Source: CAKSXP01 sp964539115
Lineage (GTDB): Bacteria > Bacillota > Clostridia > Oscillospirales > Oscillospiraceae
Assembly (NCBI GenBank): GCA_964539115.1
Contig: CAZIHY010000038.1
Span: 1-18,781, forward strand
Direction: 5' to 3'
Length of the DNA: 18,781 nucleotides
Both the position numbers and the translations under genes were made by a program. Each line of letters starts with the position of its first letter. Positions within the stretch are counted from its first letter, which is position 1. Under the pieces are notes generated by a model. It made no database searches. It worked only from the letters and a program-made list of their open reading frames with translations, and was not told the origin of the DNA. This document shows positions 1-6,323 of this stretch, piece by piece.

Positions 1-733
1 CAACGCCGCCCTTATTGATAAGGTCGATGATGAGCTTCATCTCGTGGATGCACTCGAAGTATGCGTTCTCGGGTTCGTATCCGGCCTCTACCAGAGTCTC
101 GAAACCGAGCTTCATAAGCTCCACAACGCCGCCGCACAGGACAGCCTGTTCGCCGAAGAGGTCGGTCTCGGTCTCATCCTGGAAGGTGGTCTCCATAACG
201 CCGCCGCGGGCGCCGCCGATGCCGGCAGCATACGCAAGGCCGATATCATATGCCTTGCCGGTCGCGTTCTGGTGCACGGCCAACAGGCAGGGAACGCCCT
301 TACCGTTGACATAGGTGGAGCGGACGGTGTGTCCGGGGCCCTTGGGCGCTATCATGAAAACGTCGACGTCTGCGGGCGGTACGATCTGCCCAAAGTGGAT
401 GTTGAAGCCGTGCGCAAAAGCAAGGGCCTTGCCCTCGGTGAGGTTCGGGGCTATGTCCTTTGCGTACATATCGGCCTGCTTTTCGTCGTTGATGAGTATC
501 ATAATGATGTCAGCCGCCTTGGTCGCTTCGGCAGTGGTCATGACGGTGAACCCGTCCTTTTCGGCAACAGCCCAGCTCTTGCCGCCCTTGTACAGGCCGA
601 CAATGACGTCACAGCCGCTGTCGCGCAGGTTCATGGCGTGGGCATGGCCCTGGGAACCATAGCCGATAATGGCGATTTTCTTTCCATTGAGTTCGCTGAG
701 ATTGCAATCCTTTTCATAATACATTTTTGCCAT
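1..733 (-). CDS. ilvC: Ketol-acid reductoisomerase, N-terminal 244 codons (C-terminus beyond window)
   Basis: Cytosolic NADP-dependent enzyme (KARI) that isomerises and reduces acetolactate or acetohydroxybutyrate in valine, leucine and isoleucine synthesis. The reading frame is open to the window edge, so about 90 C-terminal residues of a usual ~335 are missing. The start ATG (733) has AAGGAG a short distance upstream. The N-terminal Rossmann motif GYGSQGHAHAMNLRDSG is clear, followed by a class I type phosphate-binding loop (YKGGKSW). Further on are AFAHGFNIHFGQIVPP, APKGPGHTVR and the knotted-domain start FGEQAVLCGG, all hallmarks of IlvC. It follows ilvN by 39 bp on the same strand and is the third gene of an ilvBNC operon. 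Nothing looks broken. Identification is from motifs and operon context. Confidence 0.97.
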   Translation of the reverse strand, partial: MAKMYYEKDCNLSELNGKKIAIIGYGSQGHAHAMNLRDSGCDVIVGLYKGGKSWAVAEKDGFTVMTTAEATKAADIIMILINDEKQADMYAKDIAPNLTEGKALAFAHGFNIHFGQIVPPADVDVFMIAPKGPGHTVRSTYVNGKGVPCLLAVHQNATGKAYDIGLAYAAGIGGARGGVMETTFQDETETDLFGEQAVLCGGVVELMKLGFETLVEAGYEPENAYFECIHEMKLIIDLINKGGV

Positions 734-772
734 GATTAACTTTTCTCCTTTTTATTATATAAAAACTGGTTG

Positions 773-1327
773 TTATATAGCGCTTTTGCCGAGGTTGAAT
801 TCTGTTGTCTCCTTGCGCGCGTCGCTTATAGTGGATTGACCGCGCTCAAGCGCGACTATGCCTGTCCTGACAAGCTCCAGAATGCCAAACTCCGAAAGCA
901 GCTGCTCAAGCGCCCCGGTTTTGGACTCCTCCCCTATTACTGCAAGCGTCATCGTGTTCGTTGACACGTCAATAACTGAAGCGCGGAAAATATTAGCAAT
1001 CTGGACTACTTCGTTTCTTGTTTCGCGGCTTTCAGTGCGCACCTTTACAAGGACAAGCTCGCGCCTGATGGAGTTCTCCGAGTTGAGGACTCTGACTGAA
1101 TAAACAACGAAAAGCTTGCGGAGCTGATTGATTATCTGCTGTATCTGCTGGTCGTCGCTGTTTACCTCGATCGTTATACGCGACACATCGGGGCTGTCCG
1201 TCGTGCCGACGGCGAGAGACTCGATATTATAGCCCTTACGTGAAAACAGTCGCGAGACCTGGCTGAGAACACCGGCCGAGTTTTCGACCAGAACTGAAAG
1301 TGTATAACGCTTGATGTTTCCGTTCAT
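773..1327 (-). CDS. ilvN: Acetolactate synthase small (regulatory) subunit
   Basis: Regulatory subunit of acetohydroxyacid synthase. It binds IlvB, stimulates it and gives valine feedback inhibition. The protein is 184 aa from the ATG at 1327. An N-terminal ACT domain (about residues 4-75) reads RYTLSVLVENSAGVLSQVSR and RKGYNIESLAVG, and is followed by the C-terminal ALS_ss_C region (RELVLVKV, ANIFRASVIDVS). A GTG at 1336 is in frame, but it is part of the AGAGGTG ribosome binding site that serves the ATG, so I take the ATG. The gap to the ilvB stop codon is only 12 bp, so co-translation in one operon is likely. At 184 aa it is slightly longer than the ~165-aa short forms, which is normal for the family. 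Confidence 0.96.
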   Translation of the reverse strand: MNGNIKRYTLSVLVENSAGVLSQVSRLFSRKGYNIESLAVGTTDSPDVSRITIEVNSDDQQIQQIINQLRKLFVVYSVRVLNSENSIRRELVLVKVRTESRETRNEVVQIANIFRASVIDVSTNTMTLAVIGEESKTGALEQLLSEFGILELVRTGIVALERGQSTISDARKETTEFNLGKSAI

Positions 1328-1339
1328 TTTTCTCACCTC

Positions 1340-3040
1340 TTATTCAATAATTGGCTTTGTCACAGGGGATCCCGTGCTGACCATGGGGCGGACGATATCG
1401 TCGGTGCCTATCATGCACTCGATGACATAGGTCTTTCCCGTCTGCTTCGCCCTGTCAAAAGCCGCCTCAAATTCAGCCTTTGTAGCAACGCGCTCTCCGT
1501 CAAGGCCATAGGCCTGTGCAAGTTTTACAAAGTCCGGACCGCGGTCGAGCGTAGTCTGGGAATACCGCTTGTTGTATATGATCGTCTGCCACTGGCGGAC
1601 CATTCCGAGAGCGCCGTTATTGAAAATAACGATGATGACCGGAATATTGTAATGCTCTGCCGTTGCCAACTCGTGGCAGTTCATGCGGAAGCAGCCGTCT
1701 CCGGTGCAGAGAACGACAGTCTTGTCCGGATTGCCGAGCTTCGCGCCCATCGCGGCACCCATTCCGAAGCCCATTGTACCGAAGCCGCCGGAGGTAAGGA
1801 GCTGTCCGGGATATGTAAAGTGGAAATACTGCGCGGCCCACATCTGGTGCTGGCCAACGTCCGTTGTGACGATCGCGTTGGTATCGGCCGCCTGTATAGC
1901 CTCCATGATCTCGAAGGGCTGCAGGCTTTCCCCGGGGTTCAGGGGCTTTTCCTTACGGGAGAAGACATGCTCTCTCCACGCGGAGAAATCCTTCTGAGGC
2001 AGCTGGTAGTTGAGCAGCTCAAGCACCTTGCGCGCATCGCCTATAACATGGTGGTCGGTTTTGACGTTTTTGTCGATCTCGGCGCGGTCGATGTCTATGT
2101 GAACGATCTTTGCCTGGCTTGCAAAAGTGTCGGGGTCTGTAGCGACGCGGTCGGAGAAACGGCAGCCGATCGCAATCAGCAGATCACACTCGGACGAAGC
2201 CAGATTTGAGCAGCGGGAGCCGTGCATTCCGATCATTCCGGTCATAAGGGGATGATTGCCCGGGATCGCACCGCCGCCCATGACAGTAGACGCCGTCGGG
2301 ATACCCAGAGTTTCGATAAAGCGCCTGAACTCCGGCACAGCCCCCTTTGAACGGATGACACCGCCGCCGACAAGCACCAGCGGACGCTCGCTCTCCTCTA
2401 TCATATCCAGCAGTATCTTGACGTCGTTTGCATCTGCCTTCGGATCGCTCAGATCGTGAGAGGATCTGCGGCGCATCGCTGCAAGCCTTCCATGGTTTGC
2501 ATGCTCTTCAAGCGGCAGATGCTCATACTCAGCTGTCGCAGACGTCACGTTCTTAACCAGATCGATAAGCACGGGACCCGGGCGGCCGCTGCGGGCGATA
2601 GCGAAAGCCTCTCTGACAATATCAGCGAGCTGATTAACATCCTTGACCAGATAGTTGCATTTTGTGATGGGCATCGTTATGCCGGTTATATCGACTTCTT
2701 GGAAGGAGTCCTTGCCTATCAGGTTTTCCGTGACATTGCAGGTTATGAACACAACGGGCGAAGAATCCATATATGCCGTTGCGATACCCGTTACGAGATT
2801 CGTCGCACCAGGACCCGAGGTAGCAAAACATACTCCGACCTTTCCGGTGCTGCGGGCATAACCGTCCGCCGCATGGGAAGCTCCCTGCTCATGTGCGGTC
2901 AGGATATGCGTAATGCGATCCTGATAGTCATACAAAGCGTCGTATACGTTAAGGATCGTACCGCCGGGATAGCCGAATACCGTGTCTACCCGCTGTTCGA
3001 TAAGTGTTTCAATAAGTATCTGTGCGCCTGTCATTTTCAT
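1340..3040 (-). CDS. ilvB: Acetolactate synthase large (catalytic) subunit
   Basis: Thiamine diphosphate (TPP) and FAD-dependent enzyme that condenses two pyruvates to acetolactate (or pyruvate plus 2-ketobutyrate), the first shared step of BCAA synthesis. The length of 566 aa fits the family. The catalytic glutamate is E51 in TAHEQGASHAADGYA. The TPP-binding motif starts with GDG at residues 447-449 and runs to IFNN about 25 residues later. The FAD/central-domain motif VGGGVIRSKGA is present. The ATG at 3040 has GGGAGG 8-9 nt upstream. The gene is first in the ilvBNC operon and lies directly behind a leader with a terminator hairpin, so its expression is probably set by attenuation. Biosynthetic AHAS is favoured over catabolic ALS because ilvN and ilvC follow. 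Confidence 0.97.
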   Translation of the reverse strand: MKMTGAQILIETLIEQRVDTVFGYPGGTILNVYDALYDYQDRITHILTAHEQGASHAADGYARSTGKVGVCFATSGPGATNLVTGIATAYMDSSPVVFITCNVTENLIGKDSFQEVDITGITMPITKCNYLVKDVNQLADIVREAFAIARSGRPGPVLIDLVKNVTSATAEYEHLPLEEHANHGRLAAMRRRSSHDLSDPKADANDVKILLDMIEESERPLVLVGGGVIRSKGAVPEFRRFIETLGIPTASTVMGGGAIPGNHPLMTGMIGMHGSRCSNLASSECDLLIAIGCRFSDRVATDPDTFASQAKIVHIDIDRAEIDKNVKTDHHVIGDARKVLELLNYQLPQKDFSAWREHVFSRKEKPLNPGESLQPFEIMEAIQAADTNAIVTTDVGQHQMWAAQYFHFTYPGQLLTSGGFGTMGFGMGAAMGAKLGNPDKTVVLCTGDGCFRMNCHELATAEHYNIPVIIVIFNNGALGMVRQWQTIIYNKRYSQTTLDRGPDFVKLAQAYGLDGERVATKAEFEAAFDRAKQTGKTYVIECMIGTDDIVRPMVSTGSPVTKPIIE

Positions 3041-3063
3041 ACATAATTCCCTCCCGAGACTTG

Positions 3064-3100
3064 AAAAATAAAGCCTGCGGCTAAAGTAGCCACAGGCTTT
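3064..3100 (-). terminator. Intrinsic terminator in ilvB leader (attenuator)
   Basis: Read on the minus strand, AAGCCTGTGGC pairs with GCCGCAGGCTT around a 7-nt loop. The stem is 12 bp with an outer A-U pair and a single G.U wobble, and the wobble makes it better on the minus than on the plus strand. It is followed directly by TATTTTT. It lies only 23 nt before the ilvB start codon and downstream of the ilv promoter, so it can only make sense as a regulated terminator. Confidence 0.82.
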
Positions 3101-3152
3101 TGCTTACAATGAATTGAAGTTTGTTTCTTCAACCTCTGCTATGCTCAGCTTT

Positions 3153-3248
3153 TCAGGCATTACCTTTAGCACTATTCTTTACCGCACTTACTACGATAAG
3201 AATAATGCTGATAAGAACAGCAAGAACAATACCAAGATTGAAGTACAT
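3153..3248 (-). CDS. Putative ilv leader peptide (31 aa, Ile/Leu/Val-rich)
   Basis: A 31-codon ORF from ATG 3248. Residues 5-20 read LGIVLAVLISIILIVV, with 13 of 16 being Ile, Leu or Val; overall 14 of 31 residues are BCAA. GAGGG lies 11 nt before the ATG. A longer in-frame form starts at ATG 3293 (46 aa, with KK-rich N-terminus) but has a poorer binding site. It sits between the ilv promoter and the terminator hairpin, the place and composition expected of an ilv leader peptide. The alternative is a genuine one-helix membrane miniprotein, since the same stretch would span a membrane and has flanking lysines. Context makes the leader peptide more likely. Confidence 0.62.
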   Translation of the reverse strand: MYFNLGIVLAVLISIILIVVSAVKNSAKGNA

Positions 3249-3309
3249 GTTAAGAAATACCCTCTTTTTAAGATTAATTTCTTTTTTCAACATTTCTTTA
3301 ACTAAGCAA

Positions 3310-3338
3310 AGAATACCACAGCGGTCCGTGGATTGCAA
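3310..3338 (-). promoter_or_regulatory. Sigma-A promoter of ilvBNC leader, with palindrome in spacer
   Basis: TTGCAA (3338-3333), a 17-bp spacer and TATTCT (3315-3310) give a good sigma-A promoter firing toward ilvB, with the start near 3303. The spacer holds CCACGGACCGCTGTGG (3331-3316), an imperfect inverted repeat (CCACGG/CTGTGG, 5 of 6 matching) that could bind a repressor. Confidence 0.65.
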
Positions 3339-3415
3339 GCACATTTTCCAGCCTTTTTCGATATTTGTAAGATACGTGTAAAATAAGGTGACATCTGAGT
3401 CCTTCACCGTTAAAA

Positions 3416-4357
3416 TCACGCAAGAAAATCGAAAAGCATATCCAGATTTTCCTGAGAATACTCGATTTCGGAGGAGTACATTCCAGCCAATTCTATCTGA
3501 TCCGACAGCTTAAAAGACCCGGTTTGTGTAAACTGCATAGCGCCCAGCTCATATATAAGTCTCGTGCTGAGAAAAGCAAACGCCGCCTTTCCGCCTGTAT
3601 CTCCATCGTCCAGCGCCGTCATAAAATGCCGGTAAATAAAGTATACCAGAAGCTGCTCATACTCATGTTCACGTCCCGTCATCGCCTTATGAAACGCGGC
3701 ATGATCCGTATGCGCCGCTTCAAGGCTCAGCCTCTCCAGAAGCTCCGTCCAGTGTTCGTCAAGCCGCTCAAGCCCGAGAAAAAACGGTATCCAATTCTCT
3801 ATCGGGCCATCCGGCTCTATAGAGGCGCACATCGTCAGGGACCGCTCCGCGCGTTCGTGCAGGGGCATCTCCCTGTTCTGTAAGGCTGCCATGACACAGT
3901 CCCGCAGGGCGAGAATCTCCGCTTCTTCCCTATCCATTTCTCCCTCAGGCGCGCCCTCGGTGATCAGACAAACGGGATCACGGCTGTCAAGGATAAGCTT
4001 TCCCGCCGCCTCACAGCACAGCCCGAGGCCAAGCTCCGTCCTGTCGGACAGGAAAGTCCGGAACCGCGGGTGGTCCGCGCAGATACTGCACAGCATTTCC
4101 TCACCGCCAAGGAGGATCAGCTCACACAGATTATTGACGTTCAAAAAAGGACATCGACTGTTCCCGTCGAGGACGAAATGAGCATTCCCACCATCCGCTA
4201 TATTATCTCTCAGGAGCCTGCCGAGTTTTCCTTCGACAGCGCGGTATTTTTCCATACTCTCCCCATCGATGTCGATCTCCCAGCCAAGGCAGCAATTATG
4301 TACACAGTCCGAGGCAATGCATTTGAATTTCGGGTAATAATCAGGATAAACCAGCAT
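3416..4357 (-). CDS. FliB-like (flagellin lysine-N-methylase family) cysteine-rich protein
   Basis: A 313-aa protein with the FliB-family signature near its N-terminus: YPDYYPKFKCIASDC, then HNCCLGWEIDIDG. Cysteines are at residues 13, 18, 22, 23, 69 (RCPFLN), 78 (LCELI), 90 and 93 (LCSICADHPR), with a later CC pair (GLGLCCEAAG). In Salmonella, FliB methylates lysines of flagellin and its clustered cysteines bind an Fe-S centre. Whether this homologue does the same is unknown; no flagellar gene is in the window. The ATG at 4357 has GGAGA 7 nt upstream; the in-frame TTG at 4375 is less likely. It follows the GNAT gene by 27 bp, suggesting one transcript. Family assignment is fairly sure, function is not. 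Confidence 0.78.
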   Translation of the reverse strand: MLVYPDYYPKFKCIASDCVHNCCLGWEIDIDGESMEKYRAVEGKLGRLLRDNIADGGNAHFVLDGNSRCPFLNVNNLCELILLGGEEMLCSICADHPRFRTFLSDRTELGLGLCCEAAGKLILDSRDPVCLITEGAPEGEMDREEAEILALRDCVMAALQNREMPLHERAERSLTMCASIEPDGPIENWIPFFLGLERLDEHWTELLERLSLEAAHTDHAAFHKAMTGREHEYEQLLVYFIYRHFMTALDDGDTGGKAAFAFLSTRLIYELGAMQFTQTGSFKLSDQIELAGMYSSEIEYSQENLDMLFDFLA

Positions 4358-4384
4358 CTGTTTTCTCTCCAACAACTGTAACTG

Positions 4385-4804
4385 TTAAATCGATTTTATT
4401 AAAAACAACTCCATCGGCTGCTCGTATCCGGGAATGTCGATCACAAGACCGCCGCAATCCTTATATCCCAGCTTTCTATAGAAGTGCTGCGAATTTTCAT
4501 CTGCCCGCGTAGAGATCAAAAGCATTCCATGCCCCTGTAATTTCATATCGTCTTCCCAATGCTCCATAAGTTTTCTGCCATAGCCTTTATTCCGATATTC
4601 CCGGGAAATAAAAAGCATTGTACAAAACGGAGTATTATCCCAAAAGGGATTATATCTCAGAAATCCTGCCGGCTCATCCTTATCTGTCAAGACATATCCC
4701 CTCTTGTCGCGGACCTTACTTACAAATTCACTTTCCGGCATATGCCTGTCAAGACCGAGCCAAAACTCCCTGTCTTCAGTTTTTACATATCTTACATTTA
4801 TCAT
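4385..4804 (-). CDS. GNAT family N-acetyltransferase
   Basis: A 139-aa protein with the GNAT fold order. The acetyl-CoA binding motif A is EYRNKGYGRKLMEHWE (about residues 67-82), after the beta strand TMLFIS, and motif B is SQHFYRKLGYKDCGG near the C-terminus. The substrate cannot be read from the sequence. The ATG at 4804 has AGAGGA 6 nt upstream and starts INVRYVKTEDREFW, a normal GNAT beginning; an in-frame ATG at 4861 would add 19 residues with no good binding site. It is upstream of and probably co-transcribed with the FliB-like gene, so a protein-modifying pair is possible but unproven. Confidence 0.88.
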   Translation of the reverse strand: MINVRYVKTEDREFWLGLDRHMPESEFVSKVRDKRGYVLTDKDEPAGFLRYNPFWDNTPFCTMLFISREYRNKGYGRKLMEHWEDDMKLQGHGMLLISTRADENSQHFYRKLGYKDCGGLVIDIPGYEQPMELFLIKSI

Positions 4805-5198
4805 ATGTGTTCCTCTGATCCGGTACTCTGTAAAAATCTGCTTTTCAAAATTTGTTTTCATATTACCACATTTCTGAAAGCATGGAAATAATATAATCCG
4901 TAACCGCAGACATAAAACGATTCATCCGTCAAAGAATAAACACGGGCTTTTTGAGACTTTATGACCACCAAATTTCCCGCATCATTGCAGGTCAAAAAAC
5001 GGAAAAGCGCATGTCAGATATTTAAAGACTGACGCCGCAACGCGGCAAGTATACCACCAACTTTTAATTATATAATTTTAGAAATTGTTATCTTTCTTGC
5101 AATATTTACATGCGTTTTGTCGGAATATAAGTCTTTCTCGGGGACAGAATACACTCGGGATAACAAAGCCCGACAAATTCTTAAAGGAGATACTCGAA
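4805..5198. other. AT-rich intergenic region between divergent GNAT and SASP genes
   Basis: About 390 bp without a convincing gene. It separates the minus-strand GNAT/FliB unit from the plus-strand spore protein gene. It holds the sigma-G-like SASP promoter (5123-5151) and the SASP binding site AAAGGAG. A short perfect hairpin, GCCGC-AAC-GCGGC, lies near 5032-5044 with no U tract. Possible -10 boxes for the GNAT gene (TATTAT and TAATAT, 4860-4900 on the minus strand) lack good -35 partners. I see nothing else. Confidence 0.5.
5123..5151 (+). promoter_or_regulatory. Candidate sigma-G promoter for SASP gene
   Basis: GAATA (5123-5127), 17 nt, then CAGAATA (5145-5151). This resembles the forespore sigma-G pattern (GHATR, about 18 nt, CATnHTA) and lies about 48 bp before the SASP start. 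No good sigma-A promoter is visible here. Inference from consensus and gene type. Confidence 0.45.
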
Positions 5199-5396
5199 AT
5201 GTCTAAGAACAGCAATAATCTTGTCAACCCCAATGCACGCGAGGCTATGGACCGCTTCAAGATGGAGGCTGCCAACGAAGTCGGCGTCAACCTGACTAAC
5301 GGCTACAACGGCGATCTGACCAGCAGGCAGGCCGGTTCTGTCGGCGGCCAGATGGTCAAGAAGATGATCGAAGCTTACGAGAACAACATCAAGTAA
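5199..5396 (+). CDS. Alpha/beta-type small acid-soluble spore protein (SASP)
   Basis: A 65-aa DNA-binding protein that coats forespore DNA and protects it from UV and heat, later degraded by the Gpr protease. The two conserved SASP blocks are present: ANEVGVNLTNGYNGDLTSRQ, where Gpr would cut after the Glu, and GSVGGQMVKKMIEAYE. NNLVNPNAREAMDRFKMEAA supplies the first helix. The ATG at 5199 has AAAGGAG about 9 nt upstream; the upstream in-frame extension to 5085 has no such site. It is a single-gene unit between a sigma-G-like promoter and a strong terminator. The gene shows that the organism, or its recent ancestor, forms endospores. Confidence 0.95.
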   Translation: MSKNSNNLVNPNAREAMDRFKMEAANEVGVNLTNGYNGDLTSRQAGSVGGQMVKKMIEAYENNIK

Positions 5397-5408
5397 CTTT
5401 ACCAAAGC

Positions 5409-5460
5409 AAAAAAGAAAGATCCGGTTTGGGGCCAAGGCCCCAAGCCGGATTCTTTTTTA
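5409..5460. terminator. Bidirectional intrinsic terminator
   Basis: A 15-bp stem (5419-5433 with 5438-5452, two G.U pairs, 4-nt loop). A T-rich run follows on the plus strand (TTCTTTTTT, 5451-5459) and another on the minus strand (complement of AAAAAAGAAA, 5409-5418). It ends the SASP transcript from the left and the SnoaL-like transcript from the right. Confidence 0.9.
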
Positions 5461-5463
5461 TAC

Positions 5464-6123
5464 TTATTCTTTTTCCCAGAAGCCCTTCAGCTCGCTTTCC
5501 GTCTCATAACGGTACGGCGGCTCAAAGAAGAGGTTCGTCTTCTTGTCCGCGCCGTAGAACGTCGGGTCATAGGTTGAAGGCCTGTCGGCACTCGGACGAC
5601 CGTCGTTCGCGATCTGGGTGCCCATCTTGACCTTTTTGTCAAGATCGGTCCAAGAGTGATGATAATCACACAGAAGGAGATGCGGAATACGGAAATGCCA
5701 GAATTTCCACTCGTCGTTCTCCTTTATAAAATCTATTGCATACAGGCCCCAGATCCAATAGGATTCCAGTTCCCCGTCGTCAGCCGAACGTCTGGCCTCC
5801 GCACCCGGGCTCATCCACAGTCCATGGGCCGTCATGCCGTCGTTTGCAACCTCGATTATATCGGTAGTGAGCGTATGCAGCGTTACGATGCCGAGGGCGT
5901 CGCCCTCCATTGAGTGGTGCCAGTCGACGAAAAAAGTCTGAATGCCCTTCGCTCCCTCAAAAACGCCGAAGCCCTCACAGTCGATCCAGATATCATCCCT
6001 TTTTGCGAACATATCCGGTACCTTCTCCCAGGCTCTTGCATAGCCGTAATAGGCATAGCGCGTCATGAGCTTGCGAATCTCATTTTCATCCCACAGATGT
6101 GTTACTTTTTCTGCGTCGGTCAT
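5464..6123 (-). CDS. SnoaL-like / NTF2-fold protein of unknown function
   Basis: A 219-aa soluble protein with the look of the SnoaL_4 / nuclear transport factor 2-like family: an N-terminal helix pair (DENEIRKLMTRYAYYGYARAW), DMFAKRDDIWIDC, and FEGAKGIQTFFVDWH, then beta strands including LHTLTTDIIEV and AHGLWMSPG, and WIWGLYAIDFIKENDEWKFWHF. Family members are cyclases, dehydratases, isomerases or dioxygenase partners; the sequence does not tell which. The C-terminal ~60 residues (DPTFYGADKKTNLFFEPPYRYET) extend past the usual ~140-aa domain. The ATG at 6123 has GGAGG 7 nt upstream and overlaps the stop codon of a small ORF (ATGA). Confidence 0.72.
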   Translation of the reverse strand: MTDAEKVTHLWDENEIRKLMTRYAYYGYARAWEKVPDMFAKRDDIWIDCEGFGVFEGAKGIQTFFVDWHHSMEGDALGIVTLHTLTTDIIEVANDGMTAHGLWMSPGAEARRSADDGELESYWIWGLYAIDFIKENDEWKFWHFRIPHLLLCDYHHSWTDLDKKVKMGTQIANDGRPSADRPSTYDPTFYGADKKTNLFFEPPYRYETESELKGFWEKE

Positions 6124-6275
6124 GTTTTTGCCTCCTTTGCGTTGCATAGGACCGGTAAGATGTAGACACCACGACCGTAAGTCCTGCATCCCGCGCGCAT
6201 CACAACCAGTGCGCAGAGACAGAGCGCCAGTACCGTAAGCAGGGCCATTGAAACGATTTTCCTTGTCTGCATCAT
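6120..6275 (-). CDS. Hypothetical 51-aa hydrophobic small protein
   Basis: A small ORF starting with two ATG codons (6275 and 6272). It encodes MMQTRKIVSMALLTVLALCL and then CALVVMRAGC, a positively charged start followed by one membrane segment or signal-peptide-like stretch, and a short Tyr/Gly-rich tail. Its TGA overlaps the SnoaL-like start (ATGA), which suggests translational coupling. AGGATGAG just upstream is only a partial binding site, and the predicted promoter would leave a leader of under 10 nt. No family is recognised. It may be a real small membrane protein, an upstream coupling ORF, or chance. Confidence 0.4.
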   Translation of the reverse strand: MMQTRKIVSMALLTVLALCLCALVVMRAGCRTYGRGVYILPVLCNAKEAKT

Positions 6276-6289
6276 CTCATCCTGCAAAC

Positions 6290-6318
6290 AGAATATCACA
6301 AAAGAGGAAAACTTTCAA
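6290..6318 (-). promoter_or_regulatory. Sigma-A promoter for small ORF and SnoaL-like gene
   Basis: TTGAAA (6318-6313), 17-bp spacer, TATTCT (6295-6290) on the minus strand, just past the end of the ATPase gene. It would start transcription near 6283, about 8 nt before the small ORF and 160 nt before the SnoaL-like start. Confidence 0.6.
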
Positions 6319-6323
6319 GGACG

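Larger units (their letters stand above)
3041..3303 (-). promoter_or_regulatory. ilvBNC leader RNA, candidate BCAA attenuator
   Basis: From the predicted start near 3303 the leader holds, in order, a small Ile/Leu/Val-rich ORF (3248-3153), a 6-bp hairpin (TTGAAG 3132-3127 with CTTCAA 3119-3114, 7-nt loop) and an intrinsic terminator (3100-3064). The segment 3141-3131 (TAGCAGAGGTT) can instead pair with the 5' arm of the terminator (3098-3087) in about ten base pairs, with one bulge and one mismatch, giving a possible antiterminator. A ribosome at the leader stop codon (3155-3153) would cover much of 3152-3140 and block that pairing, which favours termination. A ribosome stalled in the Ile/Leu/Val stretch would leave it free. 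No T-box motif was seen. The pairing scheme is my inference, made by hand. Confidence 0.6.

Noticed and set aside
44..739. 231-codon plus-strand open frame at the left edge
   Set aside because: It lies fully opposite ilvC, whose protein motifs are clear; no start context.
2456..3046. Plus-strand open frames opposite ilvB (here and at 1652-2209)
   Set aside because: Shadows of ilvB; no coding signals of their own.
3041..3303. T-box riboswitch in the ilv leader
   Set aside because: The leader is short and I find nothing like the conserved T-box sequence (AGGGTGGNACC) before the terminator.
3249..3419. Longer 88-codon version of the ilv leader ORF, starting at 3419
   Set aside because: It begins upstream of the predicted promoter and transcript start and overlaps the FliB-like stop. 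Only the 3248 or 3293 starts lie in the leader RNA.
5032..5044. GCCGC-AAC-GCGGC hairpin as a terminator
   Set aside because: Only 5 bp with a 3-nt loop and no T run on either strand; no gene ends there.
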